DNA of 64,000 nt from Chitinophagaceae bacterium (GCA_019745155.1 JAIETM010000017.1:46039-110038), one strand, 5' to 3'. Shown: positions 18,107-28,853, numbered from the stretch's first letter. Notes: generated by a model from the sequence alone, not told the origin. Program-made: numbers and translations.

Positions 18107-19035
18107 ACTGATTCAATTAACTCAATGCGAACACCTTGCTTGGCAATTTTTGTGACGTACACATTGGCTGTCACGTCCATATCATCATAAGTTTTTTGCA
18201 TGATACTGGCTACCCTATCAGCACAAGCTGCTGTCTCACTTAACATGAATACTGAAGGGCCAGAGCCAGAAATACCCCCACCCAACGCTCCTGCATTAAG
18301 ACAGCGCTGCTTTAACTGATCAAAGCCCGGAATGAGTATACTTCTAACAGGTTCTATCAAAACATCTTCCAAAGAACGACCAATTAGTGCATGATCTTGT
18401 TGAAGAATACCTGCAACCAATCCCGCGATATTACCCCATTGGCGAATGGCTTGCTTGAGTTGTACTTCTTTACGCAAAATCTGGCGTGCATCAGCTGTTT
18501 TTACTTCAATCTGAGGATGTACAACCGTTACAAATAAATCAGGTGCTGGAAGAGAAATAATATCTAATGGAAATATTGACCTGATCAAAGTAATTCCTCC
18601 ATAAATACAAGGAGCAATATTATCTGCGTGCTTAACCCCTGTGGCCAGTTTCTCCCCAAACATGGCAAAGCGAACCAAATCTTCTTTGCTAAAAGGCTGC
18701 TCTAATAAAGCATTTGCCGCTACAACCGCACCTGCTGCGCTGGCTGCACTAGACCCTAACCCACTTCCTGGTTTGATTGATTTGTGTATCAATAAATCAA
18801 ATCCGGTATCAGCAGGTAATTCTTCCATCATAGCTAATAAAGCAACACCGGCAACATTATTTTCAGGGACTGTGGGCAATGCATATGCATCTGTGTGTAT
18901 GATTCTTAAGCCTGGCGTATCGGATGTCCTACATTCCATCATATCGCATGGTGCATCAATCGCCATACCCAAGACATCAAAACCACAAACAAGGTTAGCA
19001 ATAGTAGCAGGGGGATATACACGAACTGCTTTCAT
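18103..19035 (-). CDS. thrB: Homoserine kinase
   Basis: A 310-residue GHMP-fold kinase that phosphorylates homoserine. The ATP-binding glycine loop is KPGSGLGSSAASAAGAV, and the C-terminal motif is GGGISGSGPSVFML. The start was placed at the ATG at 19035 (MKAVRVYPPATIANL), one base after the thrA stop. A GTG three codons upstream is the alternative. It is cotranscribed with thrA and thrC. Confidence 0.95.
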   Translation of the reverse strand: MKAVRVYPPATIANLVCGFDVLGMAIDAPCDMMECRTSDTPGLRIIHTDAYALPTVPENNVAGVALLAMMEELPADTGFDLLIHKSIKPGSGLGSSAASAAGAVVAANALLEQPFSKEDLVRFAMFGEKLATGVKHADNIAPCIYGGITLIRSIFPLDIISLPAPDLFVTVVHPQIEVKTADARQILRKEVQLKQAIRQWGNIAGLVAGILQQDHALIGRSLEDVLIEPVRSILIPGFDQLKQRCLNAGALGGGISGSGPSVFMLSETAACADRVASIMQKTYDDMDVTANVYVTKIAKQGVRIELIESV

Positions 19036-19036
19036 T

Positions 19037-21478
19037 TTACACACTCGCTCTTAAAATATCTGCAAATACGCCCGAAGCTGTTACATCTGCGCCAGCTCCT
19101 GCTCCCTTTACTACAAGCGGCTGATCAGGATATCGATCTGTATAAAACAATACCACATTATCTTTTCCATACAGGTGGTACAAATTATGAGCAGGATCAA
19201 TTTGCTGTAGGCCAACTTTTGCATTGCCATCTTCGAAGGATGCAACAAATTTCAACTTGGTATTTTTAGCTTCAGCTGCTTTATACAAAGCACTAAAATG
19301 TGCTTCATGTTGATGCATGCATGCATAGAAATCAGCCACACTACCTTGCATACAAGCATCAGGCAGGAACCGCTCATTGGCAATTTGCTCCATTTCAATG
19401 GTATGACCTGCTTCTCGCGCAAGAATGAGGATCTTACGCATTACATCTGTACCTCCTAAGTCTAGTCGCGGATCAGGCTCAGTATAGCCCTCGTCTTGTG
19501 CTTGCTGCACTACATCTGCGAAAGGCCTACTAGTATCATAATGATTAAAGACAAAGTTCAGTGTACCACTCAATACAGCATCAATACGCCTTACCCTGTC
19601 ACCACTCCTGATTAAGTCGTTTAGTGTACCGATGATGGGTAAGCCTGCTCCAACATTGGTTTCAAATAAAAACTGTGTATTATAGACTCTAGCCAATTCT
19701 TTCAAATAAGCATAATGCTGATATGCAGATGCCGCAGCTATCTTATTGCATGCAACAACAGAAATACTTTTTGATAGCAATTGGTCATATACCCTTGCTA
19801 CCTGCTCATTAGCAGTTACATCAACAAATACACTGTTACGTAAATTCTTCTCGCGAATGGCTGATACAAAAACTTGTAGATCCATAACTGGTGCTCTCTC
19901 TACTTGAGCTTTCCAGTCCTGAAGGTCAATTCCTTCTTCTTGTATTATCATGTGCCTGCTATTGGCAATGCCTACCACTCGAACCTGCAAACGCATATGC
20001 TGCATTAAGTAACTAAACTGCTGTTGTAGTTGATCTAAGAGCTTACTTCCTACATTACCTGTACCAATTATGAATACATTCAACTGCTTATACACTGTTT
20101 CAAAGAATGCCTCGTGCAATACGTTTACTGCTTTAGGTACATCCTGCTGTGCAATAACAGCAGAAATATTTCGCTCAGAAGAACCTTGTGCTATTGCTCT
20201 TACATTGATACCATTTCTACCCAAAGCACCAAACATACGTCCACTAATGCCCGGATGACTTTTCATATGATCGCCTACTAAAGCAACCACTGCTAAATCT
20301 CTTTCAACGAATAATGGATTTAATCTGCCTCCAGCTATTTCATCACTAAATACAGCATCCACTATCTCTTTCGCTATGTCAGCCATTACTGATTGAATAC
20401 CCACACAAATAGAATGCTCAGAAGAACCTTGTGTAATGAGCATTACATTAATTTGTGCACTGGCCAGTGCTTCAAATAGTTTTTTTGAAAAGCCAGGAAT
20501 ACCAACCATGCCACTGCCTTCAAGGCTTAGCAAAGCCATATTACTAATACTCGAAATACCACAGACAAACTTTTCTTCTGCACCTTCAACTGTAATACAG
20601 GTACCCGTATCTTCTGGTGCAAAAGTGTTTTTAATCCATACTGGTATATGTTTGTCTAACAGCGGTTGTATAGTGGGTGGATAAATCACTTTTGCGCCAA
20701 AGTGGCTCAATTCCATTGCTTCCTGATAGGATATCTGCGGAATTACTTTTGCAGAACTAACCAAACGGGGATCAGCTGTCATCATACCGCTTACATCCGT
20801 CCAGATTTCTACAACAGGTGCTTCTACAGCTGCTCCCAATATAGCAGCGGTATAATCAGAACCACCTCTTCCTAAAGTAGTTGTATTACCATATGCATCA
20901 GCTGCAATAAACCCGGGCACAACCACAACCGCATGATTTTCTTTGCTGAGATAGGTAGCAACTCTTTGATTAGTTATTTCAAAATCTACCTGCGCACGTG
21001 TAAACTGCTGATTAGTCTGAATCAATTCTCTTGCGTCCTTCCATGTGCAAGAAAACTGAGCTGTTTGTAAAGCAGCAGCTAATATTTTAGAGGAGAGCAA
21101 CTCACCAAAACTAACAACACGATCTTGTGTTCTTGGAGAAAGTTCGCCCAGCAGATAAATTCCGTTACAAATATCCTCTAACTCATTACAAGCAGTTTTC
21201 ACATAGCTTAATAAGCTACTTTGTTGCGTAACGGGCAATAGTTGTTTCACCGTTTCTAAATGCCTTTGCTCAATCTGCAATAACCGCTCTTGATAAGCAA
21301 TATCACCTAGAGACGCAGTTTTTGCAGCATGCAATAAATCATCTGTAATTCCACCCAATGCAGAAACCACTACAATCTGCTGATTGGTAGCAGCTGCATG
21401 TTGAATAATTGCAACAACACGCGATAAATTTTGCGCATTGGCAACGGAACTGCCACCAAATTTGACAACTTTCCTCAT
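19037..21478 (-). CDS. thrA: Bifunctional aspartokinase / homoserine dehydrogenase
   Basis: An 813-residue fusion that catalyses the first and third steps from aspartate to homoserine. The N-terminal aspartokinase starts VVKFGGSSVANAQN, with TLGRGGSDYTAAI as substrate motif. Two ACT domains lie at about 310-465 and normally bind threonine for feedback inhibition. The homoserine dehydrogenase begins with the Rossmann motif VFIIGTGNVGSKLL and ends with GAGAGADVTASGVFADIL. The gene is 48 bases downstream of ilvA, which places threonine synthesis in the same transcription unit as isoleucine synthesis. Confidence 0.97.
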   Translation of the reverse strand: MRKVVKFGGSSVANAQNLSRVVAIIQHAAATNQQIVVVSALGGITDDLLHAAKTASLGDIAYQERLLQIEQRHLETVKQLLPVTQQSSLLSYVKTACNELEDICNGIYLLGELSPRTQDRVVSFGELLSSKILAAALQTAQFSCTWKDARELIQTNQQFTRAQVDFEITNQRVATYLSKENHAVVVVPGFIAADAYGNTTTLGRGGSDYTAAILGAAVEAPVVEIWTDVSGMMTADPRLVSSAKVIPQISYQEAMELSHFGAKVIYPPTIQPLLDKHIPVWIKNTFAPEDTGTCITVEGAEEKFVCGISSISNMALLSLEGSGMVGIPGFSKKLFEALASAQINVMLITQGSSEHSICVGIQSVMADIAKEIVDAVFSDEIAGGRLNPLFVERDLAVVALVGDHMKSHPGISGRMFGALGRNGINVRAIAQGSSERNISAVIAQQDVPKAVNVLHEAFFETVYKQLNVFIIGTGNVGSKLLDQLQQQFSYLMQHMRLQVRVVGIANSRHMIIQEEGIDLQDWKAQVERAPVMDLQVFVSAIREKNLRNSVFVDVTANEQVARVYDQLLSKSISVVACNKIAAASAYQHYAYLKELARVYNTQFLFETNVGAGLPIIGTLNDLIRSGDRVRRIDAVLSGTLNFVFNHYDTSRPFADVVQQAQDEGYTEPDPRLDLGGTDVMRKILILAREAGHTIEMEQIANERFLPDACMQGSVADFYACMHQHEAHFSALYKAAEAKNTKLKFVASFEDGNAKVGLQQIDPAHNLYHLYGKDNVVLFYTDRYPDQPLVVKGAGAGADVTASGVFADILRASV

Positions 21479-21526
21479 AATTTTCCCATTTTACTTCAAT
21501 ACCTAATCTGTGGCAAGCAATCACTA

Positions 21527-22777
21527 TCAAACCAGGTAGGCAAATAACTTATCCTGCTTATTGATTTCTGTAAAATCAACTTGTTGGTTCTGCATACGTT
21601 TTAATAAAGCAGGATAATCTTCTTTTCTTCCAAGCTCAATACCAACCAATGCAGGACCCGTTTCCTTATTATGCTTTTGCATGTATTCAAAACGAGTAAT
21701 ATCATCTCCCGGCCCAAGAACATTATTGACAAAGTCTTTTAAAGCGCCAGGTCTTTGTGCAAAACTGATCAGAAAATAATGTTTCAATCCTTCGTGCTGC
21801 AAAGAACGCTCTTTGATCTCCTGCATACGATCAATATCGTTATTACTCCCGCTAACCACACAAACAACTGTTTTACCCGCAATCTTATCCGCGTATTGCT
21901 CTAGCGCTGTTATTGACAAAGCACCTGCAGGCTCTACCACAATGGCATCTTCATTGTACAGATTCAAAATGGTAGAACAAACTGCGCCTTCTTGTACCAG
22001 CAGCATATCATGTAGCACTTCTTTACAATATTGAAAAGTCAGCTCACCCACTCTTTTCACAGCGGCACCATCCACAAACCGATCAATTTGGTCAAGTGTA
22101 ACTGGAAAGCCCTTCTCCAATGCTGTTTTCATTGATGGTGCACCTGCAGGCTCTACACCAACGACTTTTGTCGCAGGCGCAAATGTTGCACAGAAACTAC
22201 CCATACCAGCTGCCAAACCACCACCTCCAACGGGCACAAAGAGATAATCGAATTGTGGCAGCTCCTCAAGCACTTCAGCAGCAACTGTTGCTTGTCCTTC
22301 AATAATTGCCGGATGATCAAACGGCGGTACAAAGACCATATGATTCGCAGCAGCATATGCTCTTGCTGCAGTTGCACAATCGTCGAATGTATCACCACTG
22401 AGCACGATCTCCACACAGCCATCACCAAACATGGTTGTTTGCTTGATTTTCTGCTTGGGCGTAATCACCGGCATGAAAATAACGCCTCTAATCCCTAATG
22501 CTTTACATGAATAAGCAAATCCTTGTGCATGATTCCCAGCACTCGCACACACTGCGCCCTTCTCCATATGCTCGGCACTTAATGAGCACATTAGATTGTA
22601 TGCACCTCTTAACTTATAAGAACGTACCACTTGCAAGTCTTCTCTCTTGAGATAGACATTTGCATGATACTTCTTACTCAAAGTACTGGAATAAGTCAAG
22701 GGAGTTTTGCGCACTACGCCCTGCATCCGCGCTCTGGCAGCAGTAAAATCTAACGCTGTTTGCACAAATGCTTCCAT
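21527..22777 (-). CDS. ilvA: Biosynthetic threonine ammonia-lyase
   Basis: A 416-residue PLP enzyme that deaminates threonine to 2-oxobutanoate, the committed step to isoleucine. The PLP lysine is in REDLQVVRSYKLRGAYN, and the glycine loop is VPVGGGGLAAGMGS. One C-terminal ACT-like regulatory domain (about 330-416) starts around HYFLISFAQRPGALKDF. The length fits the single-ACT form, not the 514-residue two-ACT E. coli form. It lies between ilvC and thrA, one base after ilvC, linking the two pathways. Confidence 0.95.
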   Translation of the reverse strand: MEAFVQTALDFTAARARMQGVVRKTPLTYSSTLSKKYHANVYLKREDLQVVRSYKLRGAYNLMCSLSAEHMEKGAVCASAGNHAQGFAYSCKALGIRGVIFMPVITPKQKIKQTTMFGDGCVEIVLSGDTFDDCATAARAYAAANHMVFVPPFDHPAIIEGQATVAAEVLEELPQFDYLFVPVGGGGLAAGMGSFCATFAPATKVVGVEPAGAPSMKTALEKGFPVTLDQIDRFVDGAAVKRVGELTFQYCKEVLHDMLLVQEGAVCSTILNLYNEDAIVVEPAGALSITALEQYADKIAGKTVVCVVSGSNNDIDRMQEIKERSLQHEGLKHYFLISFAQRPGALKDFVNNVLGPGDDITRFEYMQKHNKETGPALVGIELGRKEDYPALLKRMQNQQVDFTEINKQDKLFAYLV

Positions 22778-22778
22778 A

Positions 22779-23834
22779 TTATTTCGATTGCTGATTCTCC
22801 GGACGCAAGCTTCTCACTGTTTTACCCGCCTGCCACATTTCACTATTGCGTAATTCAGCCAATTCAACTTCTAATTTTTCTCTATAGTCAGGCTGACTGT
22901 TTGAATCAATAGAACGTTGCGATTCTTTACCCGCTGCTACACTATCGTATAATTCATTGAAGACAGGTAAAGTAGCATCCTTAAATTTCTTCCACCAATC
23001 CAAAGCGCCACGTTGTGCAGTAGTAGAACAGTTGGCATACATCCAATCCATTCCATTTTCTGCCACCAATGGCATCAATGACTGTGTTAATTCTTCTACT
23101 GTTTCATTGAAAGCTTCAGAAGGAGAATGTCCACGATCGCGCAACACCTGGTACTGTGCTGCAAAAATGCCTTGAATAGCACCCATCAAAGTACCACGCT
23201 CACCGGTTAAATCGCTATACACCTCTTTACGAAAATCTGTTTCAAACAAATAGCCACTACCGATAGCAATACCCAGTGCAATCACACGATCGAAGGCTTT
23301 ACCTGTTGCATCCTGATAAATCGCATAGCTACTATTCAACCCTCTACCCTGCAAAAACATTCTGCGCAGCGAAGTACCTGAACCCTTGGGTGCAACCAGA
23401 AATACATCCACATCTTTTGGCGGTACAATACCTGTTTGTTCATTAAATGTTACGCCAAAACCATGTGAGAAATACAAGGCTTTACCTGCTGTGAGGTGCT
23501 TTTGCACAGTTGGCCATAGCTGTATTTGCGCAGCATCGCTCAACAAATAACAAATAATTGTACCGCGCTGCAAAGCTTCTTCAATATCAAATAGTGTTTC
23601 TCCGGGCACGAAACCATCTTTTACTGCTTTATCCCAGCTGGCAGAGTTTTTACGCTGACCAACGATCACGTTGATGCCGTTTTCTTTTTGATTGAGTGCC
23701 TGACCAGGACCTTGTACGCCATAGCCAATCACCGCAACTACTTCATCTTTTAATACTTGCTGTGCTTTTGCCAGTGGAAATTCTTCTCTTGTTACAACGT
23801 TTTCTTGTACACCGCCGAAATTCAATGTTGCCAT
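22779..23834 (-). CDS. ilvC: Ketol-acid reductoisomerase, fungal-type
   Basis: A 351-residue enzyme that isomerises and reduces acetolactate or acetohydroxybutyrate using NADPH and Mg. The cofactor motif is VIGYGVQGPGQALN. Motifs FSHGFGVTFNEQ, LVAPKGSGTSLRR, GSGYLFETDF and SDLTGERGTLMG agree better with mitochondrial fungal Ilv5 than with the short E. coli enzyme type. Catalytic Asp/Glu positions in the SDLTGERG region and the ETVEEL helix are present. It sits between ilvN and ilvA, with a 67-base repeat-bearing spacer on the ilvN side. Confidence 0.94.
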   Translation of the reverse strand: MATLNFGGVQENVVTREEFPLAKAQQVLKDEVVAVIGYGVQGPGQALNQKENGINVIVGQRKNSASWDKAVKDGFVPGETLFDIEEALQRGTIICYLLSDAAQIQLWPTVQKHLTAGKALYFSHGFGVTFNEQTGIVPPKDVDVFLVAPKGSGTSLRRMFLQGRGLNSSYAIYQDATGKAFDRVIALGIAIGSGYLFETDFRKEVYSDLTGERGTLMGAIQGIFAAQYQVLRDRGHSPSEAFNETVEELTQSLMPLVAENGMDWMYANCSTTAQRGALDWWKKFKDATLPVFNELYDSVAAGKESQRSIDSNSQPDYREKLEVELAELRNSEMWQAGKTVRSLRPENQQSK

Positions 23835-23852
23835 ATAGTTGTTTTAATGGTT

Positions 23853-23897
23853 GAGTGAATCAATGATAGAATGATAGAATGAGTGAATGATAGAATT
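23853..23897. repeat. Short direct repeats between ilvN and ilvC
   Basis: The 67-base spacer contains GAGTGAATCAATGATAGAAT, then GATAGAAT, then GAGTGAATGATAGAAT, that is, three imperfect copies of an A/T-rich 8-16 base unit. It could arise by replication slippage. No function is evident, and it is too short for a CRISPR. Confidence 0.7.
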
Positions 23898-23901
23898 GAG
23901 G

Positions 23902-24462
23902 TTAGAGTTCTATAGTTAAAGAATCTGCAGCAGGATGAATGGCTTCAAACTCACGAAGCTTCTCATGAAAACCACTGCTGGCTTTGATGATAGCCACCCG
24001 TGCTGAACGAACAAACTCAATTAAGCCAAAGGGTTCAAGTACTTCGATTAGCTTATCCGTTTCTTCTCTATGCCCTGTGGTTTCAAATACAGTATAGTCT
24101 TTACGAATGACAACAGCTCTTGCACCATATTCTCTAAGTAAGCGTTCAACTTTCACCTTCTCTGCAATTTCATCCGTAGAAACTTTATACAAAGCCAATT
24201 CCTGCCACACAATTTCATCAGGCGTATTATAGTAGGCTTTTAATACTTCTACCTGCTTTTCAATTTGACGAACAAGCTTTTTTACATTGACTTCAGTTTC
24301 AAAAATGACAATCGTGAAACGGTGAATGCCATCTACTTCAGATGGAGAAGTATTCAAGCTCTCAATATTGATCTTTCGTCTACTGAAAATGATAGCGATT
24401 CTGCTGAGCAGACCCACATGATTCTCCGTATACACCGTGATTGTATATTCTTGCTTTTCCAT
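23902..24462 (-). CDS. ilvN: Acetolactate synthase small (regulatory) subunit
   Basis: A 186-residue regulatory subunit. The N-terminal ACT domain opens EYTITVYTENHVGLLSRIA and is the usual valine-binding site. A second ACT-like segment follows (about 85-170). It binds IlvB, raises its activity and brings valine feedback. It lies 4 bases after ilvB, the usual arrangement. Length is normal for this family. Confidence 0.95.
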   Translation of the reverse strand: MEKQEYTITVYTENHVGLLSRIAIIFSRRKINIESLNTSPSEVDGIHRFTIVIFETEVNVKKLVRQIEKQVEVLKAYYNTPDEIVWQELALYKVSTDEIAEKVKVERLLREYGARAVVIRKDYTVFETTGHREETDKLIEVLEPFGLIEFVRSARVAIIKASSGFHEKLREFEAIHPAADSLTIEL

Positions 24463-24466
24463 ACGT

Positions 24467-26191
24467 TTATTTTAACCTGATTTCAGCTACACCACAACCC
24501 TGTGGCACCATCGGAAACACATTATTCTCCTTACCTACCATTACTTCCAGCAAGTATGCATCCTGATGCGCCAACATAGTTTCTAATGCAGCTCGAAGTG
24601 ATGCTCGCTCAGATACTTTTTGTCCATCGATATAATATCCTTTGGCTACCTGTACAAAATCGGGTGATTCAATATTGACAAAAGAGTATCGCTTATCATG
24701 AAAGAGTTGTTGCCACTGACGCACCATACCCAAAAACTGATTATTCAGGATGAGTATTTTCACCGGCACTTTGCTTTGCATGATGGTACCCAATTCTTGA
24801 ATGGTCATTTGTACACCACCATCGCCAATCACTGCAATCACTTGTCTTTCAGGTGCACCCAGCTTGGCACCAATTGCCGCCGGTAATGCAAACCCCATCG
24901 TTCCCAAACCACCAGAAGTGATATTACTTTTTGATTGCTGATATTTAGCATACCTACAAGCCACCATTTGGTGCTGACCAACATCGGTTACAATTATCGC
25001 TTCACCATTGGTAATTTCATTGACTGTTCTGATGACCTCGCCCATGGTAAGCTGTCCAGATTCAGGAAATAGTTCTTGCTCAATTACTACTTCATGCTCT
25101 TTTAAAGCGAGTTCATGAAACTTCGCCAACCAATCGCTGTGGTCTTGTTTTTGCAATCGTTCTGTCAATAATGGCAGGGTCTCCTTACAATCGCCCCACA
25201 CAGGTACTGTTGTAGCGACCATCTTATCAATCTCTGCAGGATCGATATCCAAATGAATAATCTTCGCCTGCTTTGCATATCGATCCAATCTTCCGGTTAC
25301 CCGATCATCAAAGCGCATACCTACTGCAATCAATACATCACACTCGTTCGTTAACACATTAGGTGCATAATTGCCATGCATACCCAACATGCCCACACCC
25401 AAGGGATGATCTGTTGGTAATGCACTCATACCCATGATGGTCCAAGCAGCAGGGAAACCACCTTTTTCAATAAATGCTTTGAACTCCGCTTCGGCCTTAC
25501 CAAGAATAACACCCTGACCGAAAATCACAAAAGGCTTCTTAGCAGAATTGATCAGCGCTGCAGCTGCATCAATAAATTCTACACGTACATGTGGCTTTGG
25601 GCGATAACTTCTAATATGCGCACACTTGGTGTATCCTTGCCATTCAAAAGTCTTGAGCTGTGCATCTTTGGTGATATCTACCAGAACTGGTCCCGGTCTA
25701 CCACTGGAAGCAATATAAAAAGCTTTAGCTAGTACAGCTGGAATCTCTTCCGGATTGGTTACTTGATAATTCCACTTTGTTACAGGTGCAGTAATGTTAA
25801 TCACATCCGTTTCCTGAAATGCATCCGTACCCAATAAATGAGAAAATACTTGTCCGGTAATACACACAACCGGCGTGCTATCAATCATGGCATCAGCCAA
25901 ACCAGTTACCAAATTGGTGGCACCTGGTCCACTGGTAGCAAAGACTACACCAGTTTTCCCTGAAGCACGTGCAAAACCTTGTGCAGCATGAATCGCACCC
26001 TGCTCATGTCTGACGAGTATATGTGTCAGTTGCTCATTGTAATCATACAATGCATCATAAATAGGCATGATGGCACCACCGGGATAACCGAAAATGGTTT
26101 GCACATTTTCCGCAATCAGCGACTCTAATAAAGCCACTGAACCACTCACCGTGACTTGTACAGATTTTTCTTGTTCGAGTATTGCTTCCAT
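24467..26191 (-). CDS. ilvB: Acetolactate synthase large (catalytic) subunit
   Basis: A 574-residue thiamine-diphosphate enzyme that makes acetolactate (Val/Leu) or acetohydroxybutyrate (Ile). The N-terminal motif is FGYPGGAIMPIYDAL, with the catalytic Glu in VRHEQGAIHAAQG. The C-terminal ThDP/Mg motif is IGDGGVQMTIQEL followed by ILNNQFLGMVRQWQ. The ATG at 26191 (MEAILEQEKS) was chosen because it avoids a 19-base overlap with ilvD that the longer frame from 26227 would create and that has no family similarity. Cotranscribed with ilvN. Confidence 0.95.
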   Translation of the reverse strand: MEAILEQEKSVQVTVSGSVALLESLIAENVQTIFGYPGGAIMPIYDALYDYNEQLTHILVRHEQGAIHAAQGFARASGKTGVVFATSGPGATNLVTGLADAMIDSTPVVCITGQVFSHLLGTDAFQETDVINITAPVTKWNYQVTNPEEIPAVLAKAFYIASSGRPGPVLVDITKDAQLKTFEWQGYTKCAHIRSYRPKPHVRVEFIDAAAALINSAKKPFVIFGQGVILGKAEAEFKAFIEKGGFPAAWTIMGMSALPTDHPLGVGMLGMHGNYAPNVLTNECDVLIAVGMRFDDRVTGRLDRYAKQAKIIHLDIDPAEIDKMVATTVPVWGDCKETLPLLTERLQKQDHSDWLAKFHELALKEHEVVIEQELFPESGQLTMGEVIRTVNEITNGEAIIVTDVGQHQMVACRYAKYQQSKSNITSGGLGTMGFALPAAIGAKLGAPERQVIAVIGDGGVQMTIQELGTIMQSKVPVKILILNNQFLGMVRQWQQLFHDKRYSFVNIESPDFVQVAKGYYIDGQKVSERASLRAALETMLAHQDAYLLEVMVGKENNVFPMVPQGCGVAEIRLK

Positions 26192-26208
26192 ATTAGCTGA
26201 TTGATAAT

Positions 26209-27891
26209 TTATTGATCGGTGATACAACCTTCTGCTGCACTGGCAACAGTTTTGGCATATTTATATAAGAGCCCTTTGCTTGCTTTCAGGGCGGGTTGTT
26301 TCCAAGCTGCTCTGCGTGATTGAATGACTGCATCATCCACTTTCAGTGTAATGGTATTTTGTACTGCATCCAATTCTATGACATCATCATCTTTCACCAA
26401 AGCAAGTACGCCACCATCATATGCTTCAGGTGTGATATGACCAACAACAAATCCATGCGTACCGCCACTAAATCGACCATCTGTGATCAAGGCAACAGAT
26501 TTACCCAAGCCTGCGCCGATAATCGCTGATGTAGGCTTCAACATCTCCGGCATACCCGGACCACCTTTCGGACCAACATAGCGGATCACCACCACATCAC
26601 CAGCTTTCACTCTACCGCTGGCAATGCCATCAATCAATGCGTGCTCTCCGTCAAACACACGCGCAGGCCCAACAAAACGCTCTCCCTCTTTACCACTAAT
26701 TTTTGCAACGCTTCCACCTTCAGCAAGGTTTCCATAAAGTATCTGTAAATGACCCGTTGCTTTGATAGGTGTTTCCAACGGCTTTACAATTTGCTGCTGT
26801 TGGAAATTTAGCGAAGGAATAAATGCTAGATTTTCTGCGAGCGTCTTTCTTGTTACAGTTAAACAATCACCATTCAGCAAACCCTTTTCCAAGAGATATT
26901 TCATCACCGAAGGCAATCCACCATGCTGGTGTAAATCCTGCATCAGGTATTTACCGCTTGGCTTGAAATCTGCTAATACAGGCACTTTATCACTGATTGC
27001 TTGTACATCATCCTGAGTTAATGCAATACCCACACTGTGTGCCATCGCAATTAAGTGCAATACAGCATTGGTGGAGCCCCCCAATACCATGATGACAGTT
27101 ATCGCATTATCAAATGCAGCCCTCGTCATGATATCACTTGGCTTAATATCTTTCTCTAATAAATACCGAATCGCTTTACCTGCTGCTAAACATTCCGCTT
27201 TCTTTTCATCGCTCAAAGCAGGGTTAGATGATGAATAAGGCAGACTCATACCCAAAGCTTCAATAGCAGCAGCCATCGTATTGGCTGTATACATACCACC
27301 ACATGCACCTGCGCCGGGACAAGCATGTTGTACAATGCCTTTGAAATCTGCTTCGCTGAGCTGGCCAGCGATTTTTTGTCCCAATGCTTCAAAAGCCGAG
27401 ACGATATTGAGCTCTTGTCCGTTATAATGCCCTGGCGCAATAGTACCGCCATATACCATGATGGCAGGACGGTTCAATCTACCCATCGCGATGATAGAGC
27501 CTGGCATATTTTTATCGCAACCGGGTAATGCAATCAATCCATCATAGTATTGTGCGCCACACACTGCTTCGATGGAGTCTGCAATCACATCACGACTAAT
27601 CAGCGAATAACGCATACCATCAGTACCATTGCTGATACCATCACTCACACCGATGGTGTTGAAGATGAGTCCGACCAAATTATTGCTCCATACACCCTGC
27701 TTGACCAGCTTAGCCAGATCATTCAAGTGCATGTTACAAGTGTTCCCATCATAACCCATACTCACAATACCAACTTGCGCCTTGGCCAAATCAGCTTCTG
27801 TTAATCCGATGCCATACAACATTGCCTGCGCAGCAGGTTGTGTAGGATCCTGCGTAATGGTTTTACTATATCTGTTCAATTCCCGACTCAT
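26209..27891 (-). CDS. ilvD: Dihydroxy-acid dehydratase
   Basis: A 560-residue iron-sulfur dehydratase that makes the 2-oxo acid precursors of Ile and Val. Cluster cysteines are visible in [27 protein letters not shown] and [12 protein letters not shown]. The C-terminal barrel has [13 protein letters not shown] and [17 protein letters not shown]. Length is normal. It overlaps the ilvE stop by four bases, and ilvB follows 17 bases later. Confidence 0.97.
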   Translation of the reverse strand: MSRELNRYSKTITQDPTQPAAQAMLYGIGLTEADLAKAQVGIVSMGYDGNTCNMHLNDLAKLVKQGVWSNNLVGLIFNTIGVSDGISNGTDGMRYSLISRDVIADSIEAVCGAQYYDGLIALPGCDKNMPGSIIAMGRLNRPAIMVYGGTIAPGHYNGQELNIVSAFEALGQKIAGQLSEADFKGIVQHACPGAGACGGMYTANTMAAAIEALGMSLPYSSSNPALSDEKKAECLAAGKAIRYLLEKDIKPSDIMTRAAFDNAITVIMVLGGSTNAVLHLIAMAHSVGIALTQDDVQAISDKVPVLADFKPSGKYLMQDLHQHGGLPSVMKYLLEKGLLNGDCLTVTRKTLAENLAFIPSLNFQQQQIVKPLETPIKATGHLQILYGNLAEGGSVAKISGKEGERFVGPARVFDGEHALIDGIASGRVKAGDVVVIRYVGPKGGPGMPEMLKPTSAIIGAGLGKSVALITDGRFSGGTHGFVVGHITPEAYDGGVLALVKDDDVIELDAVQNTITLKVDDAVIQSRRAAWKQPALKASKGLLYKYAKTVASAAEGCITDQ

Positions 27892-28778
27892 GCTTGTACT
27901 GTATTAGACTGTTTTTCCAAAACCAAATCCTTATATGCTTTTTGCAACTGATATCCGATGGATTGATGCCAAGGCGTAGGAAACACATATTCATCTATTG
28001 ATTTCCATCCAATCACTTCCGCAGCTGTGCCGCAGAAGAATGCGCTGTCAGCTTGCTTTAAAGCTTCTGGCGTACATGCAGTTTCCACAACAGGAATGCC
28101 TAATTCATTTGCCAGTTCAATAACAGTGGCTCTTGTAATGCCTGGCAGAATATTACCTAAAGCCGGTGTAAACAATTGTCCGTCTTTTTCGAAGAATACA
28201 TTAGCACCTGGTCCTTCTGCTACAAAACCATTTGCATCTAATAGCAAGGCTTCATCGTAACCATGGTCTTTTGCTTCCTGGCAGGCCATGATGGAATTTA
28301 CATAATGCCCCGAAACCTTTGCGTGCACTTTGAATGCCTTGGGGTTGGGTCTTTGAAAAGATGAAGTCATCACACGCAGTAATTGCTCGCCTAGATAAGC
28401 ACCCCACTCCCATGCAGCAATCATTAGATGTGCTGCTTTTGCTTTTTGCAGACTCATATTGGGTGGACAAAACAGCAAAGGCCGTAAGTAGGCATTCTTC
28501 AATCCGTTGCGTGACAATACCTCGTAAGAAATATTGATCAATTCTTCAACCGTATATGCCAAGGGAATACCCACAGCATCTGCACTGTCCTTCATACGTT
28601 GATAGTGCGCTTCAGCTTTGAAAATTGCTACTTCGCCTGCAACGGTTTCATATGCACGGATACCTTCAAAAATAGCATAGCCATAATGCATAGACTGGCT
28701 GTACAGATCCGTCTTGGCATCTGCTGCCTTTACATACTGACCATCAAAAAACAACACTGTCTGCTCACTGTAATACAT
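27888..28778 (-). CDS. ilvE: Branched-chain amino acid aminotransferase
   Basis: A 296-residue fold-type IV PLP aminotransferase that performs the last step to Ile, Val and Leu with glutamate as donor. Motifs are [15 protein letters not shown], the PLP lysine region [29 protein letters not shown] and [15 protein letters not shown]. The ATG at 28778 ([16 protein letters not shown]) fits family N-termini. The longer frame runs into the terminator hairpin and was rejected. It is the first gene of the ilv-thr operon, directly after the leader attenuator. Confidence 0.96.
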   Translation of the reverse strand: MYYSEQTVLFFDGQYVKAADAKTDLYSQSMHYGYAIFEGIRAYETVAGEVAIFKAEAHYQRMKDSADAVGIPLAYTVEELINISYEVLSRNGLKNAYLRPLLFCPPNMSLQKAKAAHLMIAAWEWGAYLGEQLLRVMTSSFQRPNPKAFKVHAKVSGHYVNSIMACQEAKDHGYDEALLLDANGFVAEGPGANVFFEKDGQLFTPALGNILPGITRATVIELANELGIPVVETACTPEALKQADSAFFCGTAAEVIGWKSIDEYVFPTPWHQSIGYQLQKAYKDLVLEKQSNTVQA

Positions 28779-28795
28779 ATCATTCAATTTTGACC

Positions 28796-28829
28796 AAAAC
28801 AAAAAACCCGCCTCTGTGGAGGCGGGTTT
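28796..28829 (-). terminator. Leader terminator (attenuator) of the ilv-thr operon
   Basis: Positions 28804-28814 and 28819-28829 form a perfect 11-bp stem (AAACCCGCCTC / GAGGCGGGTTT) with a 4-base loop. On the minus strand it runs into TTTTTTGTTTT. It lies only 17 bases before the ilvE start and after the leader frame, so it must be bypassed for the operon to be expressed. Its 5' arm, as CCGCCTCCA, can instead pair with TGGAGGTGG inside the leader frame (28867-28875), 9 bp with one G-U, giving a mutually exclusive antiterminator. Confidence 0.9.
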
Positions 28830-28853
28830 GCTATGTTTCAAGTACGTTACTTT

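Noticed and set aside
23853..23897. GATAGAAT repeats as a CRISPR array
   Set aside because: Units are too short, without spacers, and no cas genes are present.
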